A stretch of DNA of 64,000 nt from Clostridium omnivorum (lineage in GTDB: Bacteria > Bacillota > Clostridia > Clostridiales > Clostridiaceae), in assembly GCF_026012015.1 (NCBI RefSeq), contig NZ_BRXR01000001.1, forward strand, positions 1,662,001-1,726,000, given 5' to 3'. The notes beneath the pieces were generated by a model. It saw nothing but the letters and a program-made list of their open reading frames with translations, was not told the origin of the DNA and did not search any database. Numbering within the stretch: position 1 is the stretch's first letter; each line of letters opens with the position of its first letter. Below, one piece after another: positions 32,303-39,894 of this stretch. A program made the position numbers and the translations under genes.

Positions 32303-33229
32303 ATGAAAAATAATTTATTAAACGATATGATATTATCAATAGAAAAACAAAACTTACATGTGCTTAATGTAGTTGTTAGGCAAAATGGTGAAGTAATTGC
32401 TAAACATGATTTTGAAGAGGAAAAGCCAATTCTTTTATGGTCAATAAGCAAAACCTTTACTTCTATGGCAGTTGGAATTGCAATTAGTGAAGGCTACTTT
32501 AAAATAACTGACCATGTTATAGATTTTTTTCCTAACATCCCAGCTGCATATTTAAGTGAAAATCTTAAAAAGGTTACAATTCATGATCTGCTTTGCATGG
32601 GATCTGGACATGCTGAATGTCCAATATTTAAAGCTGATAGAGAAGGTAATGGAATATATGATATCTCCCAATTATTCTTTGAAGAACCCTTTTTATACGA
32701 GCCAGGTACTCATTTTACCTATGACAATACAGCAACCTACATGCTTTCAAAAATTATTGGCATTACAACAGGCACTAACTTAGATGAGTACTTAGAAAAA
32801 AGAATATTTCAGCCGCTAGACATACAAAAGCCTAAATGGGATACATGTCCAAAAGGGACTCCACTAGGATTTTCAGGCTTACGTTTAACTGCAAATCAAT
32901 TATCTAAATTTGGGCAATTACTTCTTAATAAAGGCCTATGGGATGGCAAGCAGCTTATTCCTTCAAGCTATATAGAACAGGCAGCCTCTGTTCAAATTAA
33001 AACCTACGATTTCAACGAATTCTTTGCAACAGAAGATCATCATCAAGGATATGGTTATCAAATGTGGATGAACTCATATCCAAATTCCTATCGAATGGAT
33101 GGTCTATATGGTCAATATGTTGTAATGCTGCCAGATAAAAACGCTGTTGTTACCTTTGTTTCTAATGAACCTGAAAAAATGACAGCGATTCTTGAGCTTA
33201 CATGGAAAACAATAGTGGATAAACTATAA
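32303..33229 (+). CDS. serine hydrolase, class C beta-lactamase/penicillin-binding-like
   Basis: A 308-residue protein with the beta-lactamase-like SxxK motif LLWSISKTFTSMAVGIA near residue 46, a YxN-type motif FTYDNTATYMLSKI near residue 145, and GYGYQMWMN near residue 250 in the place of the third motif. No signal peptide is seen, so it is probably a cytosolic esterase or peptidase rather than a secreted lactamase. The open frame begins earlier, but GGAGA precedes the ATG at 32303. It is 29 bp after the GNAT gene. Confidence 0.88.
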   Translation: MKNNLLNDMILSIEKQNLHVLNVVVRQNGEVIAKHDFEEEKPILLWSISKTFTSMAVGIAISEGYFKITDHVIDFFPNIPAAYLSENLKKVTIHDLLCMGSGHAECPIFKADREGNGIYDISQLFFEEPFLYEPGTHFTYDNTATYMLSKIIGITTGTNLDEYLEKRIFQPLDIQKPKWDTCPKGTPLGFSGLRLTANQLSKFGQLLLNKGLWDGKQLIPSSYIEQAASVQIKTYDFNEFFATEDHHQGYGYQMWMNSYPNSYRMDGLYGQYVVMLPDKNAVVTFVSNEPEKMTAILELTWKTIVDKL

Positions 33230-33242
33230 GTATATTGAAGAC

Positions 33243-33279
33243 TAGGAGCATAACAATACTATGCTCCTAAACACTTTTT
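33243..33279 (+). terminator. terminator after serine hydrolase
   Basis: A 10-bp perfect stem TAGGAGCATA/TATGCTCCTA with a 7-nt loop is followed by AACACTTTTTT. Confidence 0.75.
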
Positions 33280-33310
33280 TAAAATTATTGAATGATTAGA
33301 AGGTGAAATT

Positions 33311-33655
33311 ATGATGAGTTCTATACTAAGTTACCTAAAGAAAATTTTAATCTTAACTTTTATAAATCTCATTATTGTTGTATTAGTGTATCTAATTAAA
33401 AAACAGTTTACATTGTATAATGTTGGTTATGGCTTATCTATTGGTGGTATAGTAATGTGTATCCTAGGGGCTCTTGCTTTGATGGGATTTGGAAATATAG
33501 CCAATATAGATGCTCGAAATACTTATGCAGCTAGATATGACGGAGAAAAATTTGGCAGACAGTACATTAAGGAAAGAAATAAAAATAGAAGCTTCACCTT
33601 ACTTATGCTTTTGTCTGGTCTTTTCTCCTTAATACTTGGATATTTAATAAGATAG
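33311..33655 (+). CDS. small membrane protein, unknown
   Basis: I do not recognise this 114-residue protein. It has three likely TM helices (about residues 9-30, 42-60 and 95-112) and a basic loop with RNTYAARYDGEKFGRQYIKERNKNR between the second and third. A weak AGAAGG site precedes the start at 33311; ATG ATG offers two starts three bases apart. A small ORF and another membrane protein gene follow on the same strand. Confidence 0.6.
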   Translation: MMSSILSYLKKILILTFINLIIVVLVYLIKKQFTLYNVGYGLSIGGIVMCILGALALMGFGNIANIDARNTYAARYDGEKFGRQYIKERNKNRSFTLLMLLSGLFSLILGYLIR

Positions 33656-33668
33656 TGGGTGTATATTA

Positions 33669-33710
33669 TGAATATAAGTATTACAAAAGCTGAAGCTGCC
33701 ACTTTATAAT
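33669..33710 (+). pseudogene. possible remnant: 13-residue ORF
   Basis: ATG at 33669 with GGGTG upstream encodes MNISITKAEAATL and then stops. It reads like the first residues of a GNAT protein (the MNI-I-KAE pattern is common there), so it may be the stub of a deleted gene, but it is too short to be sure. Confidence 0.2.
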
Positions 33711-33736
33711 TAAGAATTTAGAGGAGTGATTACAAA

Positions 33737-34030
33737 ATGTACTATGTAAAATCACTTATGTATAGAAATCCAGTAATATCAGCGCTTATCATAAACACCA
33801 TTACTTTGTTTGTCGCTGTATATTCAGTATTCTACGATGAATATTGGCTATTAGCATGGATGCCTTTAGTTGGCATTTTGAACAGGAAAATCATTAATAA
33901 AGGCGAAAATATTAACAAACAGAAAAAGAACTTTATTTTAGTCAGCCTTGTTTTTATGATTATATGCTTTTTAGCCTATTCTTTTCATATGCATAATATA
34001 AGAATTAATCAAATTATGAATGGTCTATAG
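33737..34030 (+). CDS. small membrane protein, unknown
   Basis: A 97-residue protein with three hydrophobic segments (about residues 11-27, 30-46 and 68-85) and a lysine-rich linker. Start ATG is preceded by GAGGAGTG. No motif is recognised. It is likely an integral membrane protein. Confidence 0.6.
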   Translation: MYYVKSLMYRNPVISALIINTITLFVAVYSVFYDEYWLLAWMPLVGILNRKIINKGENINKQKKNFILVSLVFMIICFLAYSFHMHNIRINQIMNGL

Positions 34031-34281
34031 GCTTTTTATATTTAAGTTCAAAAGTGCATAATATTATTAAGACTATTGCTATTGATAAGAAGGATTTGCT
34101 TACGCCAATAGAATTATATAGGACCTGCAATTAAAAATTCTATTATAGCAAAGAAAGTGAGCAGCAATTTCAAGTCTATATTTTACATTTTTTACATGAT
34201 ATAATTAAATTAGGGGAGAGTTGAGACTTTTCATTTCACACTTCTATTTTCCACAAAAAACAAGAGTGGAGCTGAATCACT
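34031..34281 (+). other. gene-free stretch with a possible coding remnant
   Basis: This 251-bp gap contains a short open stretch (about 34068-34132) reading KTIAIDKKDLLTPIELYRTCN then stop, with no start codon; it looks like the decayed end of a gene but cannot be assigned. A TATAAT near 34200 and GGGGAG further on belong to the promoter region of the hydrolase at 34282. Confidence 0.35.
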
Positions 34282-35355
34282 ATGAAAAAAAAACTAACGA
34301 ATATACTAAAAGTGATATTCTTAATTATAATTGCCGTTATTTTATTATTTTTTCTTATTCGATCTATCATAAGCCATAACACGTTAAAAAACTCAACAAG
34401 TAAAAACAAAGTAAGTGAACTACAACAGATAAAGCTGCAAAATAAAATGCAGACTGTACTTCTAGAAGGAAAATCAAAAGACTTGCCTATCTTAATAACA
34501 GTTCATGGAGGTCCAGGCACCCCTATTCCTTTCAGTATTGGAGCTAGAAATGCATTTCCTGAATTAACAGATAAATATATTATGGTTTATTGGGACCAAT
34601 ACGGCTGTGGAAAAAATTATTCCCCTCTTAATAATGAAATTACAATTGAAAACTATGTAAACATGTTAGCAGACCTAGTAATGGAAATAAGAAAGCAGTA
34701 TCCAGATAATAAAATATATCTTTTGGGAATGTCCTGGGGATCAATATTGACCTGTAAAGTATCTAACCGTCTGCCGGATATAATAAGTGGAGTTATAGTC
34801 TATGGGCAGATAGTAAATAATCTTGGAAAAAACGAAGATGCATACAATCAATTGATTCGATGTAATTTAAAAAAAGAAGAAAGACAAGTATTGGATCAGG
34901 TTATGAAATCTGATAATTGTGATTTTGAATCTCGCCTAGAGGTTTACTCATTAATAGGCAAATATACAAATGGGTATTTTTATAAAGATAAAGGTGAAAG
35001 TAATTCTAAAATATATAAATTGATTCTTGGAATGTTTTTTAGCCCAGATTACACACTAACAGATGCCTATAATTCTCTTATTGGCGGCAACAAAAATGTT
35101 CAAATGAATTCAAATCTTTTAAAAGAAATGTTTAATACTGATTTGTCAAAGGAACTTTCTAATGTAAAGATTCCATATCTAATTTTACAGGGTAAGGAGG
35201 ATACAATAGCTTCAACTTCTACTGTAGAAACTCTAGCTTCACATTCTAATAACCCAAATTTAAAAGTTAAGGTGCTTGAAAAATCCGGACATATTCCTAC
35301 GAATAATTGCTTTAAAAAAATTATTGATACAGTAATAAATTATCAAACTAAATAA
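34282..35355 (+). CDS. membrane-anchored alpha/beta hydrolase, proline iminopeptidase-like
   Basis: A 357-residue protein with one N-terminal TM anchor (about residues 8-27), then an alpha/beta hydrolase fold: oxyanion segment HGGPGTP near residue 75, DQYGCGKNYSP, the nucleophile elbow LGMSWGSILT near residue 149, and a catalytic His in EKSGHIPTN near the C-terminus. HGGPG with WDQYGCG is typical of the S33 proline iminopeptidase-like group. It faces outward if anchored N-in. It lies upstream of the RiPP-like locus but has its own promoter region, so a link with it is uncertain. Confidence 0.85.
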   Translation: MKKKLTNILKVIFLIIIAVILLFFLIRSIISHNTLKNSTSKNKVSELQQIKLQNKMQTVLLEGKSKDLPILITVHGGPGTPIPFSIGARNAFPELTDKYIMVYWDQYGCGKNYSPLNNEITIENYVNMLADLVMEIRKQYPDNKIYLLGMSWGSILTCKVSNRLPDIISGVIVYGQIVNNLGKNEDAYNQLIRCNLKKEERQVLDQVMKSDNCDFESRLEVYSLIGKYTNGYFYKDKGESNSKIYKLILGMFFSPDYTLTDAYNSLIGGNKNVQMNSNLLKEMFNTDLSKELSNVKIPYLILQGKEDTIASTSTVETLASHSNNPNLKVKVLEKSGHIPTNNCFKKIIDTVINYQTK

Positions 35356-35448
35356 TACCACTTAATGCTTTAAATTATGGTGCCTAGTATTAAAAGTACC
35401 AATAAAATTACTTTTAGTAAATTGTAGGTTTACCATTGGGGGTTGTGT

Positions 35449-35748
35449 ATGAAAACTAAATTTAGCCTTTGGTCATTTATACTTTCTTTAATTTGCTTAA
35501 TAGCTTTTTTAGTTTCGTCATTCTCAAAAAAAGCACTTGAATTTATAACTAGTTCTATGCATGTCCATCCAATGTATGTTGTATTATGCTTATCTTTGGT
35601 TACATTCACTTTGGGCTTAATTGGCTTTGCTGCAGCAACCAATTGGAAATTGTTATTAAGAAGTATTTTAACGGTCCTCATAGCCTTTACTTTGTCTGTA
35701 TTAACACTGTTTATCATACTTGGAGCAAATATGTTTCAATTCACATAA
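35449..35748 (+). CDS. small three-TM membrane protein
   Basis: A 99-residue protein with three hydrophobic helices (about residues 7-25, 43-62 and 72-95). ATG at 35449 follows TGGGGGTTG; a TTG two codons earlier is less likely. The function is unknown. It precedes the RiPP-like precursor by under 200 bp on the same strand, so a role in peptide export or immunity is possible but speculative. Confidence 0.6.
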   Translation: MKTKFSLWSFILSLICLIAFLVSSFSKKALEFITSSMHVHPMYVVLCLSLVTFTLGLIGFAAATNWKLLLRSILTVLIAFTLSVLTLFIILGANMFQFT

Positions 35749-35837
35749 TACTTAATATTTATTTAAGAATAACTATAATAGTTATTCTTTTTTTGTTGAA
35801 GTTGTTTTAAGCTATACACCCTATTTTGTTGAAAACA

Positions 35838-35867
35838 TTTACAATTATGTTATATATTTGGTATAAT
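35838..35867 (+). promoter_or_regulatory. promoter of the RiPP-like operon
   Basis: TTTACA (35838-35843), an 18-bp spacer and TATAAT (35862-35867), 73 bp upstream of the precursor start. A perfect palindrome follows at 35892-35907. Confidence 0.55.
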
Positions 35868-35891
35868 TGTTATGACTTTACTCTAATGTTC

Positions 35892-35907
35892 TTTACATTA
35901 ATGTAAA
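35892..35907. promoter_or_regulatory. operator candidate TTTACATTAATGTAAA
   Basis: A perfect 16-bp palindrome between the promoter and the ribosome site of the precursor gene. Its position just downstream of the -10 suits a repressor. No regulator gene is adjacent, so the binding protein would be encoded elsewhere. Confidence 0.5.
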
Positions 35908-35940
35908 ACTAATATTTATGATTACAAGGGGGTGAATTAA

Positions 35941-36048
35941 ATGGAAAATCAAACAACTATTGCTCTAGATCTTTCTAAGGAATTAGAAATAGTAGATGCT
36001 TGGGCATCTGGATGTTGTTCTAACACAGCAGATCCTACTGAAATTTAG
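35941..36048 (+). CDS. RiPP precursor-like peptide, 35 residues
   Basis: ATG at 35941 follows AAGGGGGTGA, a strong ribosome site. The 35-residue peptide has an acidic leader-like first half with LDLSKELEIVDA and a short C-terminal part, WASGCCSNTADPTEI, holding its only Trp and both Cys. Immediately downstream are a PqqD-type recognition protein and two radical SAM/SPASM enzymes. Precursors of this size next to such enzymes are RiPP substrates. I do not recognise the family: it is not PqqA, mycofactocin or the six-Cys SCIFF type. The Trp-Ala-Ser and Cys-Cys parts are the likely modified sites (inference). Confidence 0.72.
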   Translation: MENQTTIALDLSKELEIVDAWASGCCSNTADPTEI

Positions 36049-36093
36049 CTTTATTCTTTACTAATGACATTTAAAAATTAAATCAAATTTTTT

Positions 36094-36152
36094 AAGCATA
36101 AGTTTGGCAAGTTCTATTATTAAAATCAAATGATAAAGTCAAACTTATGTTT
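36094..36152 (+). promoter_or_regulatory. hairpin between precursor and maturase genes
   Basis: AAGCATAAGTTTG (36094-36106) pairs with CAAACTTATGTTT (36140-36152), 12 of 13 positions, around a 33-nt loop. It lies in the 170-bp gap between the precursor stop and the PqqD-type gene. With no strong U run it would be a leaky terminator or an RNA-stabilising hairpin that favours peptide over enzyme production. Confidence 0.45.
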
Positions 36153-36218
36153 AATCAAAGATTTGTTATGATTTCGTTTATATAATTCTGATAAATAGAT
36201 AAAAGAGGTGTATTTAAA

Positions 36219-36518
36219 ATGAATGCTACTACAACTTTATGCAACAATGACTTTTTAGTTATACATCCATCAACAATCATGAGACAAGAAGATGAAAACA
36301 AATGGTTAGTTTTTTTTCCGCCAACTCGCGGACTCCATTTTATTAAAAATATAGGCAAAGAAATACTTGATTTATGTAATGGCGAGCAATCAGTAAGCAG
36401 CATATCAGAAATTATCTCCAATAAATATAATCTTGAATTAGCTGAAACTAGTAATTACATATTAAATTTTCTTAATGAATTATTTATTCGTAATGTGATT
36501 ATAAAAAAGGGGGAGTAA
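36219..36518 (+). CDS. PqqD-family RiPP recognition element protein
   Basis: A 99-residue protein of the PqqD type: strand-rich N-terminus (DFLVIHPSTIMRQEDENKWLVFF), then FIKNIGKEILDLCNGEQSVSSISEIISNKYNLE, the three-helix winged-helix part, near residues 40-75. PqqD-like domains bind the leader peptide and present it to the radical SAM enzyme. Start follows AGAGGTG. It ends 3 bp before the first radical SAM gene, which implies coupled expression with it. Confidence 0.85.
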   Translation: MNATTTLCNNDFLVIHPSTIMRQEDENKWLVFFPPTRGLHFIKNIGKEILDLCNGEQSVSSISEIISNKYNLELAETSNYILNFLNELFIRNVIIKKGE

Positions 36519-36521
36519 TTT

Positions 36522-37619
36522 ATGTTAACTAGCTTAAAAGCCCCTATTTTTGCTGCACTTAGCATAACCAAAAAATGCAACTTAAAATGTGTTCACTGTT
36601 ATGCTAGTGGAGGCGAAAGGGATAAAAATGAACTAACTGATGATGAGTTAAAAAATGTTATTAAGCAATTAATTGATATGGGAATATTGAACATAGATTT
36701 CTTAGGCGGTGAACCCTTCGAAAGAGAAAACTTTCCAGAACTAATTCAAATGGTTATTGACGCAGGCCTCAGGCTTAATGTTACAACCAATGGAACACTT
36801 ATTACCGAAGACTGGCTGGATAAGTACGGAAAAAACATATCTCTTCTTAGAATAGCTCTAGATTCGCCAATCCCAGAAGAACATGATAAATTTAGGGGTG
36901 TTCCAGGTTCCTGGCATAAGACTTATAATTCAGTTAAGTCTGCAGTAGATAGAAAGATTAACGTAACATTAGTAACAACTTACCACCGAAAAAATACTCA
37001 TCAATTAAGCGATATGGTAAGCCTAGCTGCCAATCTAGGAGTTGCAGGTTATGCCAACACATGCCTCTTTCCATCTGGAAGAGGAAAAAGTCTAGAAGAA
37101 GATGTTTTTTCTGTAGAGGATATGAAAGAATTTCTCACCGAATGGGGAAATCAAAGAAAGATATTAAAAGAAAAGAATATTCGTCTAAAGCTAATAGATG
37201 AAACACCTATTACCATTTTACTAGCTGATAAGTCTGGTTACGAAAATGAGTATCTAACATTTAAAGCTAATTGTGCTAACAAAACTCCTACATGCAGAGC
37301 TTGTACTGCTGGTTTACTTCAAGTTCATTTGACTCCTACTGGACATCTAATACCTTGTGGCGGAATGGAAGGTATAAAAGAACTTCAGACAGATGACAAC
37401 GATGTTAGATTGCATTCAATTGAACACATTTGGAAAAACTCATGGATTTTTAATGCAATGAGAGATCGTCTATATACGGACAAGCCTTATTCAATAAATG
37501 ACAAATGTAACAAATGCGAATTTTTACAATATTGTGGTGGTGGCTGCCGTGCTGCGGCATATTTAACACATGGCAATTTTGAGAAGGCTGACTCATTTTG
37601 TTGGTATGAGCCAAAATAA
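36522..37619 (+). CDS. radical SAM/SPASM peptide-modifying enzyme 1
   Basis: A 365-residue protein with the radical SAM motif CNLKCVHC near residues 19-26, LGGEPFERENFP near residue 66, and a C-terminal SPASM domain with CRACTAGLLQVHLTPTGHLIPCGG and CNKCEFLQYCGGGCRAAAY plus a final Cys. It therefore has one 4Fe-4S cluster for SAM and Cys ligands for two auxiliary clusters. Homologues form C-C, C-S or C-N crosslinks in peptides. GGGGGAG precedes the start. It is encoded directly after the PqqD-type protein and 33 bp before a second, divergent enzyme of the same class. Confidence 0.9.
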   Translation: MLTSLKAPIFAALSITKKCNLKCVHCYASGGERDKNELTDDELKNVIKQLIDMGILNIDFLGGEPFERENFPELIQMVIDAGLRLNVTTNGTLITEDWLDKYGKNISLLRIALDSPIPEEHDKFRGVPGSWHKTYNSVKSAVDRKINVTLVTTYHRKNTHQLSDMVSLAANLGVAGYANTCLFPSGRGKSLEEDVFSVEDMKEFLTEWGNQRKILKEKNIRLKLIDETPITILLADKSGYENEYLTFKANCANKTPTCRACTAGLLQVHLTPTGHLIPCGGMEGIKELQTDDNDVRLHSIEHIWKNSWIFNAMRDRLYTDKPYSINDKCNKCEFLQYCGGGCRAAAYLTHGNFEKADSFCWYEPK

Positions 37620-37652
37620 TACTGTATTATTTTAATTTAGGAGAAAATCATT

Positions 37653-38645
37653 ATGTTAGAAAGAGTGGTTATATCTATTACAAATAGATGCAATCTTCAC
37701 TGTATTCATTGTTATGCTAATAGTGGACAAGAAGATTCTAATACATTAACAACTACAGAGCTTGAAAGAATTGTTGAGCAAGTAGCAAGGTCCAGTGCAC
37801 AGTATTTAATTATTTCTGGTGGAGAACCTATGCTAACTCCAGATAGATTAGAATGTGTAGCTATTAATGCAAATAAGCTTGGATTAAAAACTATACTAAC
37901 AACAAATGGAACTCTAATAGATAGCCATACAGCCAAATGGCTGAAAAGGCTTAAAATTGATACAGTTCAAATAAGTCTTGATTCAGATAGAGCTGAAGAA
38001 CATGAATTTATTAGAGGAAAGGGCACATTTAGAAGTGCTGTTAATGGAATACAAACCATTGTGGATAATGGACTAAACTGCCATATTATGATGGTTGCCT
38101 TTAAACACAATGTAGAGCGAATAAGCAGCTTAGCTATTCTCTCAAAAGAATTGGGTGTGAATTTGCTTGCAGTAGATAGGTTCGTTCCTACTGGCAGAGG
38201 AAAATTTTCTGATAACCTTGATTTAAGTAAAGATGAGTTAATTAAACTCCATTCTCAAGTTTTAGAAATAAAAAATGAAAAATATATACCAATTTCTACA
38301 AATGACCCTATTTGTAATGCCATATATTTAAAAAGAATGGGATTACAAAACTTTGACTGGGCAAAAGATGCTAACTTGGGTTGTACTGCCGGAACGCGTT
38401 TATGTATGATTTCAGCTAACGGAGTTGTCTATCCATGTACCTTCATTAATGTTCCAATTGGAAATATTCGCGAAAATAATTTAAAGGATATATTAGAAAA
38501 TAGTCCCTTGATTACAGCTTTAAAAGAAAGGGATAAATTTAAAGGCAAATGTGGTAACTGTAATGTCCGCTATATATGTGGCGGTTGTCGTGCACATGCT
38601 CTTAGTACATATAAAGATATATTGGAAGAAGATCCCTGTTGTTAA
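37653..38645 (+). CDS. radical SAM/SPASM peptide-modifying enzyme 2
   Basis: A 330-residue protein with radical SAM motif CNLHCIHC near residues 13-20, ISGGEPMLTPDRL near residue 56, and a C-terminal SPASM region: CTAGTRLCMISANGVVYPCTF and CGNCNVRYICGGCRAHAL, then a terminal CC. It differs clearly from the preceding enzyme, so the two probably make different modifications or act in sequence on the precursor. TAGGAGA precedes the start. No peptidase or ABC exporter gene follows, so maturation and export must rely on other proteins. Confidence 0.9.
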   Translation: MLERVVISITNRCNLHCIHCYANSGQEDSNTLTTTELERIVEQVARSSAQYLIISGGEPMLTPDRLECVAINANKLGLKTILTTNGTLIDSHTAKWLKRLKIDTVQISLDSDRAEEHEFIRGKGTFRSAVNGIQTIVDNGLNCHIMMVAFKHNVERISSLAILSKELGVNLLAVDRFVPTGRGKFSDNLDLSKDELIKLHSQVLEIKNEKYIPISTNDPICNAIYLKRMGLQNFDWAKDANLGCTAGTRLCMISANGVVYPCTFINVPIGNIRENNLKDILENSPLITALKERDKFKGKCGNCNVRYICGGCRAHALSTYKDILEEDPCC

Positions 38646-38678
38646 TTGCTATGATATAATTAAAGTAAGGTAAGAAAC

Positions 38679-38722
38679 ATCTCAACCCTATATATAAACT
38701 TAATATATAAGGTTGAGATATT
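38679..38722 (+). terminator. hairpin after the second radical SAM gene
   Basis: ATCTCAACCCTATATA pairs with TATATAAGGTTGAGAT (one bulge) around a short loop. No T run follows, so termination may be partial and the genes downstream may share the transcript. Confidence 0.5.
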
Positions 38723-38777
38723 TATATCGGGCAAATATATTTCAGTTCACATAATATTTTTTACAAGGGGGTTTATC

Positions 38778-39305
38778 ATGAATTTAGAAGAATTACGCTT
38801 AGACTGTGCCATTAAGCAGAAGAAAGGACTGCACTTTATACTAGCATCCATTCTTATTTGGCTTGCAGTATTAATAGTACATTTAACATCCTTACCTATT
38901 TTGACTAAAAACTTACTTACCTTTTGCTGTACAGCACCTCTACTACCTATAGCATTTCTTATATCAAAGGCTATTAAGGTTGATTTTCAAAACAAAGGAA
39001 ATCCATTAACTAATTTAGGCCTTTTGTTTTCCATAAATCAATTATTATACTTATTGATTGCCATGTGGGTATATCCAACGGTACCTTCAAAAATGGTAAT
39101 GGTACTAGCTATGATTTTTGGTGCTCATTTATTGCCCTACAGCTGGCTATATAAGTCTAAATCCTATATGGTTTTATCAGTTGTAATTCCAATTTTATCA
39201 CTTATAGTGGGCTGTAACTTTGAATCTTATATCCTTGCAGCAATGATGATGGTAATAGAAATTCTATTCAGTATCTCTTTAGTGATTGAAAATAAAAAGC
39301 TATAA
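38778..39305 (+). CDS. membrane protein, DUF7010-like
   Basis: A 175-residue protein with about six TM helices. The N-terminus MNLEELRLDCAIKQKKGL leads into the first helix. I associate this with the DUF7010 family in Bacillus and Clostridium, but only tentatively; the function is unknown. AAGGGGG precedes the start. It is on the same strand as the radical SAM genes, 130 bp downstream, and may be an accessory or immunity gene of that locus. Confidence 0.6.
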   Translation: MNLEELRLDCAIKQKKGLHFILASILIWLAVLIVHLTSLPILTKNLLTFCCTAPLLPIAFLISKAIKVDFQNKGNPLTNLGLLFSINQLLYLLIAMWVYPTVPSKMVMVLAMIFGAHLLPYSWLYKSKSYMVLSVVIPILSLIVGCNFESYILAAMMMVIEILFSISLVIENKKL

Positions 39306-39345
39306 ATCTAGCTGCAAAAATTATATATTGGTGGTGGAATTTAAT

Positions 39346-39810
39346 ATGAACAGAATTGAAGTTTTAAGAAAATATATTGATGAAATGCTTATAAACATGG
39401 TAGATTCTGAAGAACGCAGATGCGCCTATTTACATTTATATGGCGTTTCCCATTTATGTACCTTAATTGCATTAAAACGTGGAGAAAACGCTGAACTTGC
39501 TACAATGGCCGGTATGCTTCATGACATATACTCATATTCTAAAATGGACTCAAAAGACCATGCGCATAAAGGTGCTTCTATGGCTAGAGAAATATTAAAT
39601 GCACTTAAAATAACAAATGAAGCTGAAACTGAGTTGATTTGCAGTGCTATTTATACCCACAGTGAAAAAGAAGTTATACACTCTAGTTTTAATGAGATCT
39701 TAATAGATGCTGATGTTTTTCAGCACTGCCTATATAATCCTTTGTTTGAAATCATGCCTCATGAAAAAGACAGATATGAAAAACTTAAGCGTGAGTTTGG
39801 TCTATCATAG
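39346..39810 (+). CDS. HD-domain protein
   Basis: A 154-residue HD-superfamily protein: HLYGVSHLCTLIALKRG near residue 30, AGMLHDIYSYSKMD near residue 56 with the His-Asp pair, HAHKGASMAREIL near residue 73, and IYTHSEKE and ILIDADVFQH further on. These are the spaced His/Asp ligands of metal-dependent phosphohydrolases; the substrate is unknown. The frame opens at 39286 inside the previous gene, but GGTGGTGG sits before the ATG at 39346, which is preferred. Confidence 0.85.
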   Translation: MNRIEVLRKYIDEMLINMVDSEERRCAYLHLYGVSHLCTLIALKRGENAELATMAGMLHDIYSYSKMDSKDHAHKGASMAREILNALKITNEAETELICSAIYTHSEKEVIHSSFNEILIDADVFQHCLYNPLFEIMPHEKDRYEKLKREFGLS

Positions 39811-39894
39811 AATTTTAAACTCTTTTACAATAATATTTACTTAATGTTGAAAATAATTACTTTAGTGTGTTTCAAAAAAGAAAGGTAAGTAAAA

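Noticed and set aside
35430-35717. 95-codon minus-strand frame opposite the small membrane protein
   Set aside because: The plus-strand protein has a ribosome site and TM pattern; the minus frame has neither.
35941-38645. PQQ, mycofactocin or SCIFF-type locus
   Set aside because: The precursor lacks the Glu/Tyr pair of PqqA, the C-terminal Val-Tyr type end of the mycofactocin precursor and the six Cys of SCIFF; dehydrogenase or peptidase partners are absent.
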